Assembly: GCA_010645155.1 (NCBI GenBank)
Contig: CM021322.1
Span: forward strand, 8,434,782-8,498,781
Source: Tigriopus japonicus
Lineage: Eukaryota; Arthropoda; Copepoda; Harpacticoida; Harpacticidae
Length of the DNA stretch: 64,000 nucleotides
Reading direction: 5' to 3'
Position numbers and translations under genes: made by a program. This document shows, in pieces, positions 47,401 to 55,473 of this stretch (positions are counted from its first letter, which is position 1; every line of letters starts with the position of its first letter). A model generated the notes under the pieces. The model was given only the letters and a program-made list of their open reading frames with translations. It was not told where the DNA came from and made no database searches.

Positions 47401-50400
47401 CGAAAATGGGCAACGACATCAGTCTGGATTGTTGAGAGACGAAAGAAGAGAGTTCCAAAAAAGTGACGGCTTGACCTTGCTCCAACAGCTTAAAGGCTTG
47501 CTTTCTCCAGGCCAATCTCATATGATATGGCAACTTCATAACAACTTCTTGAATTTGAGATGGACCGTTAAGTTGGACGAGAGCATTTCCATCCACCATA
47601 AAATTACGACATGTGAGAAGGTAAACGCTAAATTCTTCCAAGGCTTCCTTATCATCGCTCTTGATGGATCGCCAGCTTCGAAGTTTCTTTAGAAAGGCAT
47701 TTGCGATGACGAACTCATTACCATACCTTTGCTTGAGTAGATCACGAGCCTCTTGGTATCCCCGCTCTGGGCACAAATTGAAGCAACTTTGAACCAATTG
47801 CTTTGGGAGTCCTCGCGTATACTTTTCCAGGTAATGAAGTTTGTCTGCTTCCGATTTGGTCTTGTTCGCTATGAGTTGATCGAAAGCTTGAATAAAAGGT
47901 TTGTATGCAGTCGGGTCGGATCCATCAAAAACATTTGGCTCCGACTTCGGTAAGTGAGACCTCTCGGCAATTTCCGCGAGAAGGTCAATCTGACGGGACA
48001 TTGCCACTTCTTCAGGTTTGGCAGGCGCACAAAATGTGGGACGGTGTTCTATTGGTCTGACAAGAGAACTCGGTTCCCCTTTCATCTCCGATCTCAATCT
48101 AGATTCTTCGATGAGTTCCATCTCATCTAAGGCTTTCTCCACGTTGATAATCTTCTTGGCATGAATTGCCAGGCGTATTTCTTCTTCTTTCGCTCGAAAT
48201 TGATCTTCTTCTTCTGCTGCAGCTCGCTTGGCTCTAATTGCCTCATCTTCTCTTTCCTTTTCAATGCGGCGAGCTTCGTCTTCCCGTGCATATTGAGCAA
48301 GCCTCTTTTGATGGTTGATGATCTCCAACTGCTCATTCATTTCCTTGCGGGATTCGATATATGCCTTCTCCTTGGCTAACTTAATTCGAGCGGCAGAGGA
48401 GGTGCTTGATGCTTTAGAGATCCTGGAGCTACGGCTACTACAAACGGAAACATTGTCACTTGGTTGTACGGCATCTTGGCGAGTTTTCTTGATCCATTCT
48501 TCGATGGTTCTTTGAGATTCGTTGATAGAGAGACACTTTTCTTCGTACCAATCCTGCAAGCACTGCTTTTGATCAGCTTGAATGTCGACGCGATTGAATT
48601 CTCTCTGGAACGCTGTTGCGAGGCCGGTCACTCTCTCCTGGAGTTCCCTATACTTCTCCTCTACGGCTTCCAAGTTCCTCTCTTGTCGTTGAAGTTTTAT
48701 AATTTCGTTAATCTTCCTCGTCACATTCGCTAAAGAACTCGATGGCTTGTTCACTACGGTAGGCTCCAATACAGCCTCGGGCTCTTCCAGGCTCCGAACT
48801 GCAGCCCCCGTCGGATCCATGTTGTCCCAGTGACGTTGATCTTCTGATTCTTCTTTAATCACACTCGTTTGAAACTATAAATCGCCTAACATGAATACGC
48901 GTCCACGCATCGTAGTCCGAATACGGAAATAAATCAGACTCAGTGATGGTGAAAACGGTTTCCTATTAGATAAAATGTAAACGAAATAATAGAGAAAAAT
49001 ACGGTTATAAAAGGATTCAAACTTACAAACGTTAAGGTGACATAGTTCAAGGGGCGATTAGGCTGTGTAATGAAACGGAGAAAAAATGGTCGATTGATCT
49101 TGGTAACGCAGAATAAAATGAAAAATGAAGTGCTAATTGACTGAAATGTGGAAGAAGAGGTGACGAAGAAATGGCCAACAAAACCAGAAAAATCAAAAGG
49201 TGGTTGAACGACTTCCACACAGAGTTAGCATCGTAATACTTACTATCTCTGGACTTGAAAGTGCGATAGATCCAGCCACATGTTTGAAATGCCTTCCCTA
49301 CTTTCAACTGGATATGCTCATCAAACTTTCCATTATCTTGGATGACAGCTCCCAAATCCCTCATGCATGATACTTGCTCAATATCACAATCTTCATTGTC
49401 TTTGAGTGGAACATCTGATTTTGATGTCCCATTCGTCATTGTGCGGAATTTCATCCCGTTCAATGCCATGTTACTCTCGCCAACCCAAGAGTAGACTTTC
49501 TCCAAGTTCCCTCCCAAGTCCAAAGTTCATTCCCACTATTTTTTCGGTCCCAACCCGCCCCGGATCCGCGAATCATAGGAGGGTGTTCTCTCGCCCCTCT
49601 GGAGTCAAAATTACACCCTTCTTTCGAGATCTGACCATGGGCTTCTGAGAAATTCCGGGTGGACTACAATGGTATCTACGAAAAAGTTATTTTTCACCGT
49701 GACCTTTTTACCGTGTGACCTTTTTTTCCTCGTAACCACTTTACTGTGACCTATTTAATTGTGACCGTTTTGTTGGTGACCTTTTTACCTACAATCCTTG
49801 AGAGTACAGTATGGACTCCTTTAAGCAGCAACTGAAATGGGGGTTATAATGACATCATACTACGTTTTGGAAGGTCATTCATAACGCAAATTCCCTCCCC
49901 AAAACAAAGAGGTTGCGTCAAATCGACGCAAAGTTTGGTGTACTTGAAGGAGTCGCAAGACGTGTTCAGAAAATCAAGATTGGAACACAAATTAAAAATA
50001 TTGACGTAAACAGATCAGCTGAATTGCTTTTGCAAACGTGAAAATTTCAACTTTCTTAGAAAATCTTAACATTCACGCCACAGAATCCATAAGCACATTC
50101 AAAGCTAGAAGTAATTATTGCATGTGAGTATCTACATTATTCATGTTTTGTGAAATCAATTCATATCATTCTCATGTCGATGGTTGTTGGAGTGATTGTG
50201 AAACATAGGTTGTGTTGCTGTTGATATATCGTTCCGGTCATGACCTGTATTATTTCTTCTTTTATCCTCCACGTCATTTATTCTTCTAAATATTATTATA
50301 CCCCACAGACCTCCTTCCTTACATTCATGTATACTTATCCGATATTAAAATCCATATTTACTTATCCGGTCTAAACGATCATTCCGGTTGTGACATTGAA

Positions 50401-51278
50401 GTAGTACGAATTCAGCTAGGGATTCTTGGGGGCAAATGGCTTACTGAGTAGCAATTTGTCAGAGCCTACCGGGCGTTTCAAAAGAATCTGAATACCTAAT
50501 GCCTCAGAATTCAAAAGAAACCGAACACTTAGATTTTGTTGCCATATTGTTTCTCGAAAATCATTATCTGTCGCGTCTCTTTGAGCTGTGCATTTTTTTG
50601 TGAGATCAATTACCTTTTCCGGACGCAAATGCTTTCTTGTTCCGTTTCTTATGAATCGTCCGGTAGACTCACCCTCTAGCACATTTTATAAATATTGTTA
50701 GCATTTCCCGAGCTTAATTTTACATTATCGTTTACAATAAATTGGGATCAAGTCAAAACACATATTTTGACTCTCATCCATCTTTAGCCAAAGGGAACCA
50801 CAAATCCCCAACTAAATTGGTTGGATTTCATTTTATCATTGAATGCAAATTTCGGTCAGCGGTAAAGCCGCATAATCTTAAATAAGCGTTATCAAGCATT
50901 CTTAATCGATCCAATTTCGATTTGGATTTACCTGTTGTAAGGGAAAATATCCGGCATCCATATTTGGCTTGGATGAACCTTTAAGGAAGACAATCGAGTG
51001 GACTCATCGGCTGGCCAAGTGAGTCTCTTATCTATCCAAAGGAACTTGTACCACATCTTGCCCTTGATCACACCTTTGGCACTCATCTCCAACCAAATCG
51101 GGGAGATGCCAAATTGCACGTCTGTGGTGCCATTGGGGGCCACTCCAGGGGGTTTGGTCGTGGCAAATTCACTTCGAGCAAAGATTTCACGGAGGATCTC
51201 GGCTTCAGTTTTGGCCGAAATACATGGCATTATTCCCGCCAAAAAGGCCAAATATTGTAGGCTCTCTTGGACTTTCAT
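41243..51278 (-). CDS. Secreted acetylcholine-binding-protein-like Cys-loop ligand-binding domain, 3 exons, 261 aa
   Basis: Exons 51278-50932, 41738-41468 and 41410-41243 (minus) join in frame (786 nt) with GT-AG borders. Residues 1-22 look like a signal peptide. The rest is a full nicotinic-type ligand-binding domain: Trp81 in LWIDKRLTW (loop D), WMPDIFPYN with Tyr114 (loop A), Cys155-x13-Cys169 (Cys-loop), FGSWTYDG with Trp176 (loop B), and YYPCCTEPY with Tyr219, Cys221-Cys222 and Tyr226 (loop C, alpha7-like spacing). The frame stops 29 residues after the SLTVQRK strand, where a receptor would start M1. No transmembrane segment follows, and only ~430 bp separates the stop from the SIPA1L poly(A) signal. 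So it resembles soluble AChBP (a secreted pentamer binding acetylcholine), although a truncated nAChR alpha-like relic is possible. Exon frames are undamaged. Confidence 0.82.
41468..41738 (-). CDS. AChBP-like exon 2 (Cys-loop and loop B)
   Basis: Opens after TTTCCAACAG and ends CTTTTG before GTAAGC; the next intron is only 57 bp. Encodes FDSHNPMF, the 13-residue Cys-loop between Cys155 and Cys169 (VNLDHFWGEQE inside) and FGSWTYDG. The loop has HFW where most nicotinic subunits have a FPFD core, an unusual variant. Confidence 0.86.
41909..42029. repeat. GGTCAC tandem array, left inverted arm
   Basis: At least six degenerate units of the type AAAAAGGTCACGGT, running into the assembly gap. The reverse complement of the array at 49691-49790 aligns to it from GGCAAAAAGGTCACC through AAAACGGTC, so the two are terminal inverted arms of one element, now pushed apart by later insertions. 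Confidence 0.75.
42030..42079. other. Assembly gap (50 N)
   Basis: Exactly 50 undetermined bases joining the GGTCAC array to the LINE fragment. The round number suggests a placeholder, so the true length is unknown. The LINE 3' tail is hidden in it. Confidence 0.98.
42080..42672 (-). mobile_element. LINE fragment, 3' half of an interrupted copy
   Basis: The minus-strand frame (42612-42118) carries the end of the reverse-transcriptase ORF: SSAGLQKVEQVQRCFTKNIT, LYSTQRRYERYLILYVFKSI and the SLRREYVGADPLTAF tail. It is nearly identical to 60236-60736. The copy continues at 49221 beyond the BEL/Pao insertion. The broken ORF is non-functional. Confidence 0.9.
42673..43016 (-). repeat. 3' LTR of the BEL/Pao element
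   Basis: 344 bp, matching 48877-49220 except for two substitutions (GTGGTCC/GTAGTCC and AAATATAAAC/AAATGTAAAC). Preceded on the minus strand by the polypurine tract. Confidence 0.93.
43055..48820 (-). CDS. BEL/Pao Gag-Pol polyprotein, uninterrupted, 1921 aa from the ATG
   Basis: The frame is open from the 5' LTR side to TAA at 43055 without a break. The longer reading from 48862 starts at GTG; the first ATG is at 48820 (MDPTGAAVRS). Order: Gag with coiled coil and the DUF1759-type segment; zinc knuckles (CxxCxxxxH-type CLACKKSNHS, then CFGCLNVGHIGRNC); A17-type aspartic protease; reverse transcriptase (FGAVSSPSCANFALR, YFYVDDMLVSF); RNase H (IFCDGSEVGYGAVGYL, WSDSETVLKYL); zinc-binding integrase head (H/H/C/C in THALSGHLGKAY to ECVNCRRYQG) and DDE core (NTGVDMFGPF, RSDNGTNFIG, FGGVWEREIR). 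The protease motif reads LDNFSS where LDNGS or a similar D-x-G is expected, so the active-site glycine is missing and the copy may be unable to mature its proteins. No envelope gene is present. Confidence 0.93.
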   Translation of the reverse strand: MDPTGAAVRSLEEPEAVLEPTVVNKPSSSLANVTRKINEIIKLQRQERNLEAVEEKYRELQERVTGLATAFQREFNRVDIQADQKQCLQDWYEEKCLSINESQRTIEEWIKKTRQDAVQPSDNVSVCSSRSSRISKASSTSSAARIKLAKEKAYIESRKEMNEQLEIINHQKRLAQYAREDEARRIEKEREDEAIRAKRAAAEEEDQFRAKEEEIRLAIHAKKIINVEKALDEMELIEESRLRSEMKGEPSSLVRPIEHRPTFCAPAKPEEVAMSRQIDLLAEIAERSHLPKSEPNVFDGSDPTAYKPFIQAFDQLIANKTKSEADKLHYLEKYTRGLPKQLVQSCFNLCPERGYQEARDLLKQRYGNEFVIANAFLKKLRSWRSIKSDDKEALEEFSVYLLTCRNFMVDGNALVQLNGPSQIQEVVMKLPYHMRLAWRKQAFKLLEQGQAVTFLELSSFVSQQSRLMSLPIFGEVADKPSKRGEFGQSEMKKSMSMATEAREEDSRRERTCLACKKSNHSLETCFFFAKRSDNEKSQFVQEKGLCFGCLNVGHIGRNCQQRLQCKKCDKKHPTCLHKSDQSDKRSYDDGVKPVASKELESTSACCLEKSSHQTRAGEKNRIAMALIPVKVKVRGGSRTIVTYAGLDNFSSDCFVTDEVLQQLGISGPRTKISLTTMNEQGKAISTRAISGLEISDLNENESIFLPVTFSRGKLPVSKRDVITPEECEEYPHLSDIPFVFVNANVGLLLGANSPEALKPLKIVSGPTGTPYASKHKLGWALNGPLGSQKTFGKCVNVNFIQADHESIDKELRRMYSHDFHDLGEDELCPSAEDGKWLEKVKSSIHREESGHYSIGLPFRSVQVSFPDNRMQALRRLEGIKRRLVKDSIFRTDYVEFMSLMIDNDFAEEVPFEDLETNSSKWYIVHHGVYHKQKNKIRVVFNCSLKFGGTSLNDLLLPGPDLTNNLLGVLLRFRQGRVAVMGDLEKMFYQVRVPQQDRDFLRYFWFPGGDPNQDPIEYRLKVHVFGAVSSPSCANFALREAATDCATNENSGAIDVVKNYFYVDDMLVSFDSVDQACKIVEQVRTVCSHGHFKLTQMTSNYKLVLDSIPSQNIKAATRDLDFEKDDLPLERALGVVWNVQEDGMGFRLKFQDKPFTRRGVLSTIHSVYDPLGIVGPAVLPAKQLFQELCRRGDDWDSSLPDDLSDSWKRWLEDIPILDQYQIPRWYGSKMSDVGCQLHIFCDGSEVGYGAVGYLRTPMSNGDFRSSFVMAKSRLAPLKKVSIPRLELTAAKLGVTLMVAIQKEIPSITQCCYLWSDSETVLKYLKNEKTRFQRFVSNRISFIRERSELQQWRFIPGSLNPADIASRGLPARDFMNSQMWKRGPEFLQKGMEYWPTSASISDIDDQDPEVKKPPVFCAAIRIEADVVSQFIESVSDWNVLRRSVVGLIKLQAKARGESPTKELHVKDLSEAERAIFRFLQRESYADELVAIRNSKPMPRKSKLGKFTPFLDSGGILRVGGRLVNADQLTFDQRHPVILPKCHATTLLVRATHALSGHLGKAYVINKLREKFRIIGEGSLVKKVLSECVNCRRYQGKVEQQIMAELPEDRVMGNEPPFTNTGVDMFGPFKTTRGRALQDRYGLIFTCLASRAAHIEIVYDKSTDSFIQALRRFISRRGQVKLMRSDNGTNFIGAERELRENLYSLDQDRVAQDMTNRGIEWIFNPPYSHHFGGVWEREIRTIRKVMSGLMDENRRNLTDESLNTLMCEVEAILNSRPLTPISDDPNDLEPLTPNHLLLQRVGPTYPPGIFRDSDGYAKQRWRQVQHLADIFWKRWSREYVTNLVSRSKWHRKKRNVAVNDLVLLVMENTFRSQWPLGRVVKVYPDDDGNVRTVTIKTIKGEYRRPISQIVVLRSAQTQENDLQH
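48877..49220 (-). repeat. 5' LTR of the BEL/Pao element
   Basis: 344 bp. It is followed on the minus strand by GTTTCAAACGAGTG, where a primer-binding site would lie; I could not match it to a tRNA end. Confidence 0.93.
49221..49510 (-). mobile_element. LINE fragment, 5' half of the interrupted copy
   Basis: Matches the minus-strand equivalent of 59918-60185 in the 58440-60836 LINE, from YSWVGESNMALNGMKF to IYRTFKSRDS. Compared with that copy it carries a small insertion near 49240 (TACTTACTATC versus TACTATC) that shifts the frame. The match ends near CTCCAAGT at about 49510, the 5' truncation point. Confidence 0.88.
49511..49690. other. Interior of the GGTCAC inverted-repeat element
   Basis: Sequence between the LINE 5' end and the right GGTCAC array. 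It belongs to neither, so it is probably the remaining interior of the host DNA element. No gene is recognised. Confidence 0.45.
49691..49790. repeat. GGTCAC tandem array, right inverted arm
   Basis: Units of GTGACCTTTTTACC type, the reverse complement of the left array at 41909-42029. Several units are degenerate. Confidence 0.75.
49791..50931 (-). other. Remainder of AChBP-like intron 1
   Basis: AT-rich intronic DNA between the nested transposons and exon 1. Nothing recognisable. Confidence 0.5.
50932..51278 (-). CDS. AChBP-like exon 1 (signal peptide, loops D and A)
   Basis: A true ATG at 51278 starts MKVQESLQYLAFLAGIMPCI, a plausible signal peptide. It runs through ISPIWLEMSAKGVIKGKMWY and LWIDKRLTW to WMPDIFPYN and ends ACAACAG before GTAAAT, phase 2. 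Confidence 0.86.
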
Positions 51279-51331
51279 GTTACTAGATTGGGTGATGGAT
51301 AAGTAATGAGGACGTGGGTTCCCTCGCTTCC

Positions 51332-51340
51332 TTTAAATAT
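51332..51340 (-). promoter_or_regulatory. Possible TATA box of the AChBP-like gene
   Basis: Minus-strand TATTTAAAG lies about 55-60 bases upstream of the ATG, so a transcript starting ~30 bases downstream would have a short leader. Position and form fit a TATA box; there is no other evidence. Confidence 0.4.
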
Positions 51341-51861
51341 GTTTGACCTTCTCAAGATTCACATTAATGAAAGAAGTTTCCAACATGTTGAACCGGGTTC
51401 ATCAAGACCGTGTTTCCAGTTTCCGTCCAAACTCTCTTGATTGGGAGAATCATTTCAAGACTTCGGCTGGCTTCGACTTATCCTTGTCTGAGACTTGTAA
51501 CTTGTCCGTACAAAGATGGCAAAGAGCACGTTGTTTAAGTATCGTGTGTATTGTGGGTTCCCATTTTAGTTTGGGTCTGCCTTTATTTAAAGGAACGTTC
51601 ACGAACGAAAATTGACCTTTGGGCGGGTGGTGCAAAACGTTTTAGGGTCATGGCTAATCCGAGAATCGCAGAAAACCTGGATACATCTATCTGCAAACGG
51701 TAAAGCCGTACTTTGAATCAATGTTCAGTCAGAGAGAAATCTCAGTGATTTTGTGTTACAATTGGTAAATTTAAGCCCCTCTATGCTTGTTTCAAAACGA
51801 TTGAACTTCATAGGGTTAGGCAGAATTAGTGAAACATTAGATTTAAGATCATGATGATGAC

Positions 51862-52591
51862 TAGAGCGACCGAAAATATTTAATTAAATAAAAAATATTT
51901 AATTTAAATATTTTGCGTTTTTGAGCAGTTTTTAAATATTTGGGCCTTTTCCTCTAAAATTAAAGGAAAATTCCCGTTTTTCATTGAACTATTTCAAGAA
52001 TCTCCACAATTTCAGCAAATCTTTTGAAATTTTGACATAAAATCTGACCTTTCCAAAAACTACATTGTCAAAATCTTCCATTTTTTAAATCTTTTATGAC
52101 TCTTTTTTGATGGGAATAGGCAAAGTAAAAATGGAAAATATGCGTGGGAAATAAATACTTGGTCTGCTTGGCCTCAAAATTATATTAATGGATTTTAATC
52201 TTAAATAGAAAACCGTAACTCCAACAGGAAAAAAAACGGAAACTCTAGTTTGAATATTCAACGAAACCTTAAGCAGTAAAATGTATTAATCAAATGTAGG
52301 GTATAAGTAGGAACTGCCAAGAATAACCAATTTTCATTGCCCGGTATGATTTTTTAGCACTGAAGATTTGTTTACTAAAATTTCTGCCATTACCAATTTT
52401 TCATCAAATATTTGGATTTTTTAATCAAAAATTTAAAAAATACCAATTTATTGCTCCAAATTCCTCACAAATTTAAATATTTTTTAAATATTTGGTTGTA
52501 ATTTAAATATTTTTTTAAATATTTTGATAGTTTTTCCTTAAATATTATTTAAATATTTGGCTTTCAAAATTAAATATTTTCGGCTGCTCTA
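51862..52591. mobile_element. hAT-type MITE (730 bp) with perfect 8-bp target duplication
   Basis: The left end TAGAGCGACCGAAAATATTT and the reverse complement of the right end, TAGAGCAGCCGAAAATATTT, are inverted repeats of about 24 bp with two mismatches. The flanks are ATGATGAC (51854-51861) and ATGATGAC (52592-52599), identical. Subterminal regions are packed with AAATATTT/ATTTAAATATTT words in both orientations, possible transposase binding sites. No coding frame inside. The 8-bp duplication and TAGAGC end indicate hAT. Confidence 0.9.
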
Positions 52592-52599
52592 ATGATGAC

Positions 52600-55020
52600 C
52601 CTTGGTGTGAGCCGCAATTTCAAATGAAAGGCTGAAAAACATAACAGAACGCAGAATAAATTGTCATGGAGCCCTGGACAAGGTGTAAAAGAGGGTGAGA
52701 ACTCTGACTTTGTTCAAGGCCATTCATTATCTTTAAGATCCCATGAAATCCCGCTTGATCCACGGGCAAGATGGCCAAAGACTAAAACTGTTTTTTGGAT
52801 CGTAAAGATGGCTGATGTCTCCACTTCGATTTCATATCTTTGGGGTATTGATTTCTGGTTTGCATGAGAGCCAGACATCTGCAAATAAGGTCTCTGTCTT
52901 GAGACTACATTTTTTACAAAGGGCTTCTTATCATGATCAATCAGGAATTGGCAATATCGCACACATGTATGCATGATCTTTCTGTCATAGACGGACAATT
53001 TGCCCTACTTTTTCCTATTCATTTATATCACCTCGCTAGAAAATTTCATATGTATTTGTGTGGGGAAAAATCTCTTTGTTTGTGTCAAGTTTCCCATCCA
53101 ATTAAGCTTTGTAAAGTGTGGTCAAAGCTAGGATGAATTTTCGGAATAGTAGAGCGTGCGTAATTTGAATGACACCATAACTAACCAATGGATTGAAAAT
53201 CATGTCTTCGAAACAAGCCAATGAATTTCATCAAGGCTTACTCTGATTATACCTTAACATGTTTCATTTGACTGATATTCCTTCTATGTTTTGGTGTCCT
53301 ATTAGTAGGGGATTACTGGTGAACTAATATCAATTAATTAAACGATATATTTGAGAGGAAATGGTTCAAACAATTATTAGAGGAGAGGTTTTCTTTCCCA
53401 AAAAATAGTAAGATTACTTTTCAGGGCCCAATCTTAAATTTCATCTAATAATTCCAAAGTAAAAAGTCTTTTCAAATTTACGCGTTTATCGATTAGTCGC
53501 TACTATTGGAAAAACGATATTTTAAAAGGCTCTTAAGTTGAGTTGAATTTTTTGGGAGGCTTGGAGGTACGAGGGGCGTAGCAAAAAGAATGCAAATCGC
53601 CCAATCCACTTTTTTGATGGTGTCAAATAGGGTCAAAAACAAGGTTGTCGAAAATGTTTATGAACCAAATTTAGTAACCAAACTCTGAAATTTTTCGAAA
53701 AACTTGTGTGTGTCTTCCAAATTGGTAGTTTGAATCAAATACTACAGGGTCGTTTGCATTCTTTTTGGTATACCAATCGTATTTTGGCGGTTTGTCTAAA
53801 ACAGCTCTTTTTATCGGAAGATTTAGTTCGTAGCGTTACTCCACGAACTTTTATTTCGATATAGATAGTCTGCTCGTCCATTCTGGTGTTCAATGAACCT
53901 TTATTCTCACCAATAGCTTACATTTGAGCTGGCTATTTGCCATCCACCAATTGTAGCCAACCAAGCAGGATCAATCAGCTTAAATTAGGTACTGACAAGA
54001 CGGTCGATAATGAGTAATGGGAACAGCGGATCAGACAACCTTGTAGGGACGGAGAGGGCCTTTGGAGCAAGGATAATGAAACAACGAAAGCAGGAAAATG
54101 TTCTATCAAAAGCTTTCTGTACGTCATTTCAAGGACGCCATGCAATAGTTCTTGGGTATGGTGATTTGAGCCACAAGATTAAGAGGAGCCCTTTTCTTTA
54201 ATCTTCCCTTTGACTAGGGTTATGTATTGATACTTTTGACTTTACATGTTGTTTCTTTTATAACATATTTATAAGCATTGATAACCACCGTGGAAGAGTT
54301 CATGAATTGGGTCATGAACTGAAACTCCCTTTTGGATCTATAATATCTCTGAGGCGTGGGTCTTGGTTGACCCATGTTTAGCCACGAATTACTAGTTCTT
54401 CTGGGCTCCAAATATAGTTTAGCTCATGTTTGATGAGCATTTTCCGCTCACTCCGCTTATTGGACGGATTGAGAACACAATGTAATTAGTCTCTTTAAAA
54501 GCGTGCATGAGTAAACCTCACAAATTCCTTGACTTCTAACTTTAATCAATGTCAAAGCGTCGACTTACTTTCCTATCTCTCTTACCCAGTCAACCTGATA
54601 ATTTCCAGTCAATCATTTCCAATAGCAACAAGTGCTCGCTACATTGGAGAAAGACCCTCTTTCGTAACACGGGAGTGTTTTGACAGGACCGCGCGAACGG
54701 AGAATTACAGCAAGTCTAAAGCCATCCACGTATGTGCTCTCGTCTTTGTACGAAGAGAAGTCGATGAAAACGAGCCATCAGAAAGAGATCTTCCTACCCT
54801 TCATCGGCTTTCTTTCTTTCACTCTCTCCCCCAATCTTTCGATGCCCATCTTTTGATTGGTGGCACAATCATCTCTTCCACCGATCAGAACCACGAGGGA
54901 CTCATCGATTCGATTGAGAGAATGGCAGCTCCACTTCCCATTTGGCTCCTCTGTGTCTCTCGTCAAACCCCGCATCTTCTTTCATACTTATTGTGAGTAC
55001 TTACTTGCTCTTCGATTTCG
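52600..55020. other. Intergenic, no gene seen
   Basis: Apart from the inverted repeat at 53583-53766, only short frames without domains. A 155-codon frame at 54529-54996 opens on TTG, has no motif and is not called, although it could overlap 5' UTR of the small membrane-protein gene downstream; TTGTGAGTAC at 54989 could be a splice donor. Confidence 0.45.
53583..53766. repeat. Inverted repeat pair, possible mariner-like MITE remnant
   Basis: AAAAAGAATGCAAATCGCCC near 53583 is mirrored by GGTCGTTTGCATTCTTTTT ending near 53766. The sequence just outside the left arm, TACGAGGGGCG, resembles mariner-type ends, but the right outer end does not match it. Boundaries are uncertain. Confidence 0.4.
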
Positions 55021-55103
55021 ATAGTATGTGAGAAGGAAGGAAGTGCGTCGTTTTGGTTCCAAGAGATGTGACGCCGTTGCAGCCGTTGACATCGAAACCA
55101 GTG

Positions 55104-55364
55104 ATGAATGCCACGACCATGGCTTCGCCCCCCACCTATCTACAAGTGGGTGAATACCTTTGGGCCATTGCCATGATCACCGTGCCCACCATAGTGTTTG
55201 TGGGTACCGTGGGTATCTGCGTATACCTCTGTTTGGTGGTGCCTTATCAGCGCTACGATAGCGGCGGCAATCTGTCCCCCACGTGGGTTCCAAAATCTTC
55301 CATTGCCCAAAGGTTTGGTCCAGCGGGTACATCCGTGAGTGGCAGTGTTCGGGCAGATCTTTGA
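55104..55364 (+). CDS. Small single-pass membrane protein, 86 aa
   Basis: The first ATG in the frame is at 55104 (a longer reading from 55053 would need a TTG start). The protein has a short N-terminal part (MNATTMASPPTYLQVGEYLW) and a strong hydrophobic helix of about 25 residues (AIAMITVPTIVFVGTVGICV and on to LCLVV). A polar C-terminal tail of about 40 residues follows, with PYQRYDSGGNLSPTWVPKS, ending RADL. An AATAAA lies 110 bases past the stop. The family is not recognised. It is most likely a type III single-pass protein with a cytoplasmic Ser-rich tail; upstream non-coding or coding exons are possible. Codon use looks coding and the hydropathy is not random, but there is no homology support. 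Confidence 0.6.
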   Translation: MNATTMASPPTYLQVGEYLWAIAMITVPTIVFVGTVGICVYLCLVVPYQRYDSGGNLSPTWVPKSSIAQRFGPAGTSVSGSVRADL

Positions 55365-55473
55365 TCAATTGATCGTGGCCATCATCCAAAGGCCGAGGCT
55401 TTCAGTTTTATGTGCAACTTTGTCGACAACTTTGTTGGTTATGTGACGCATTTTATGATTATAAATATCTAAT

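Larger units (their letters stand above)
42673..49220 (-). mobile_element. BEL/Pao LTR retrotransposon (6548 bp), young insertion
   Basis: Two 344-bp LTRs (5' LTR 48877-49220, 3' LTR 42673-43016) differ at only two positions that I could find. The target duplication AGAGT occurs at 42668-42672 and 49221-49225, and rejoining the flanks restores the LINE sequence (ACAGAGTTAGC), which proves the insertion point. On the minus strand the LTR runs from GTGTGGAAG to GCGATTTAT. A purine-rich tract AAAGGGCCG abuts the 3' LTR. One long Gag-Pol frame lies between. It sits in the first intron of the AChBP-like gene, in the same orientation as that gene. Confidence 0.95.

Noticed and set aside
48821..48862. 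Upstream GTG start for the BEL/Pao polyprotein
   Set aside because: Eukaryotic initiation favours the ATG at 48820, and the codons before it lie next to the LTR.
41243..51278. Calling the minus-strand gene a full nicotinic receptor subunit
   Set aside because: No M1-M4 frames exist between its stop and the SIPA1L 3' end, and no donor site bypasses the stop.
54529..54996. 155-codon frame before the small membrane-protein gene
   Set aside because: Opens on TTG and shows no motif or signal peptide; at best an untranslated leader exon.
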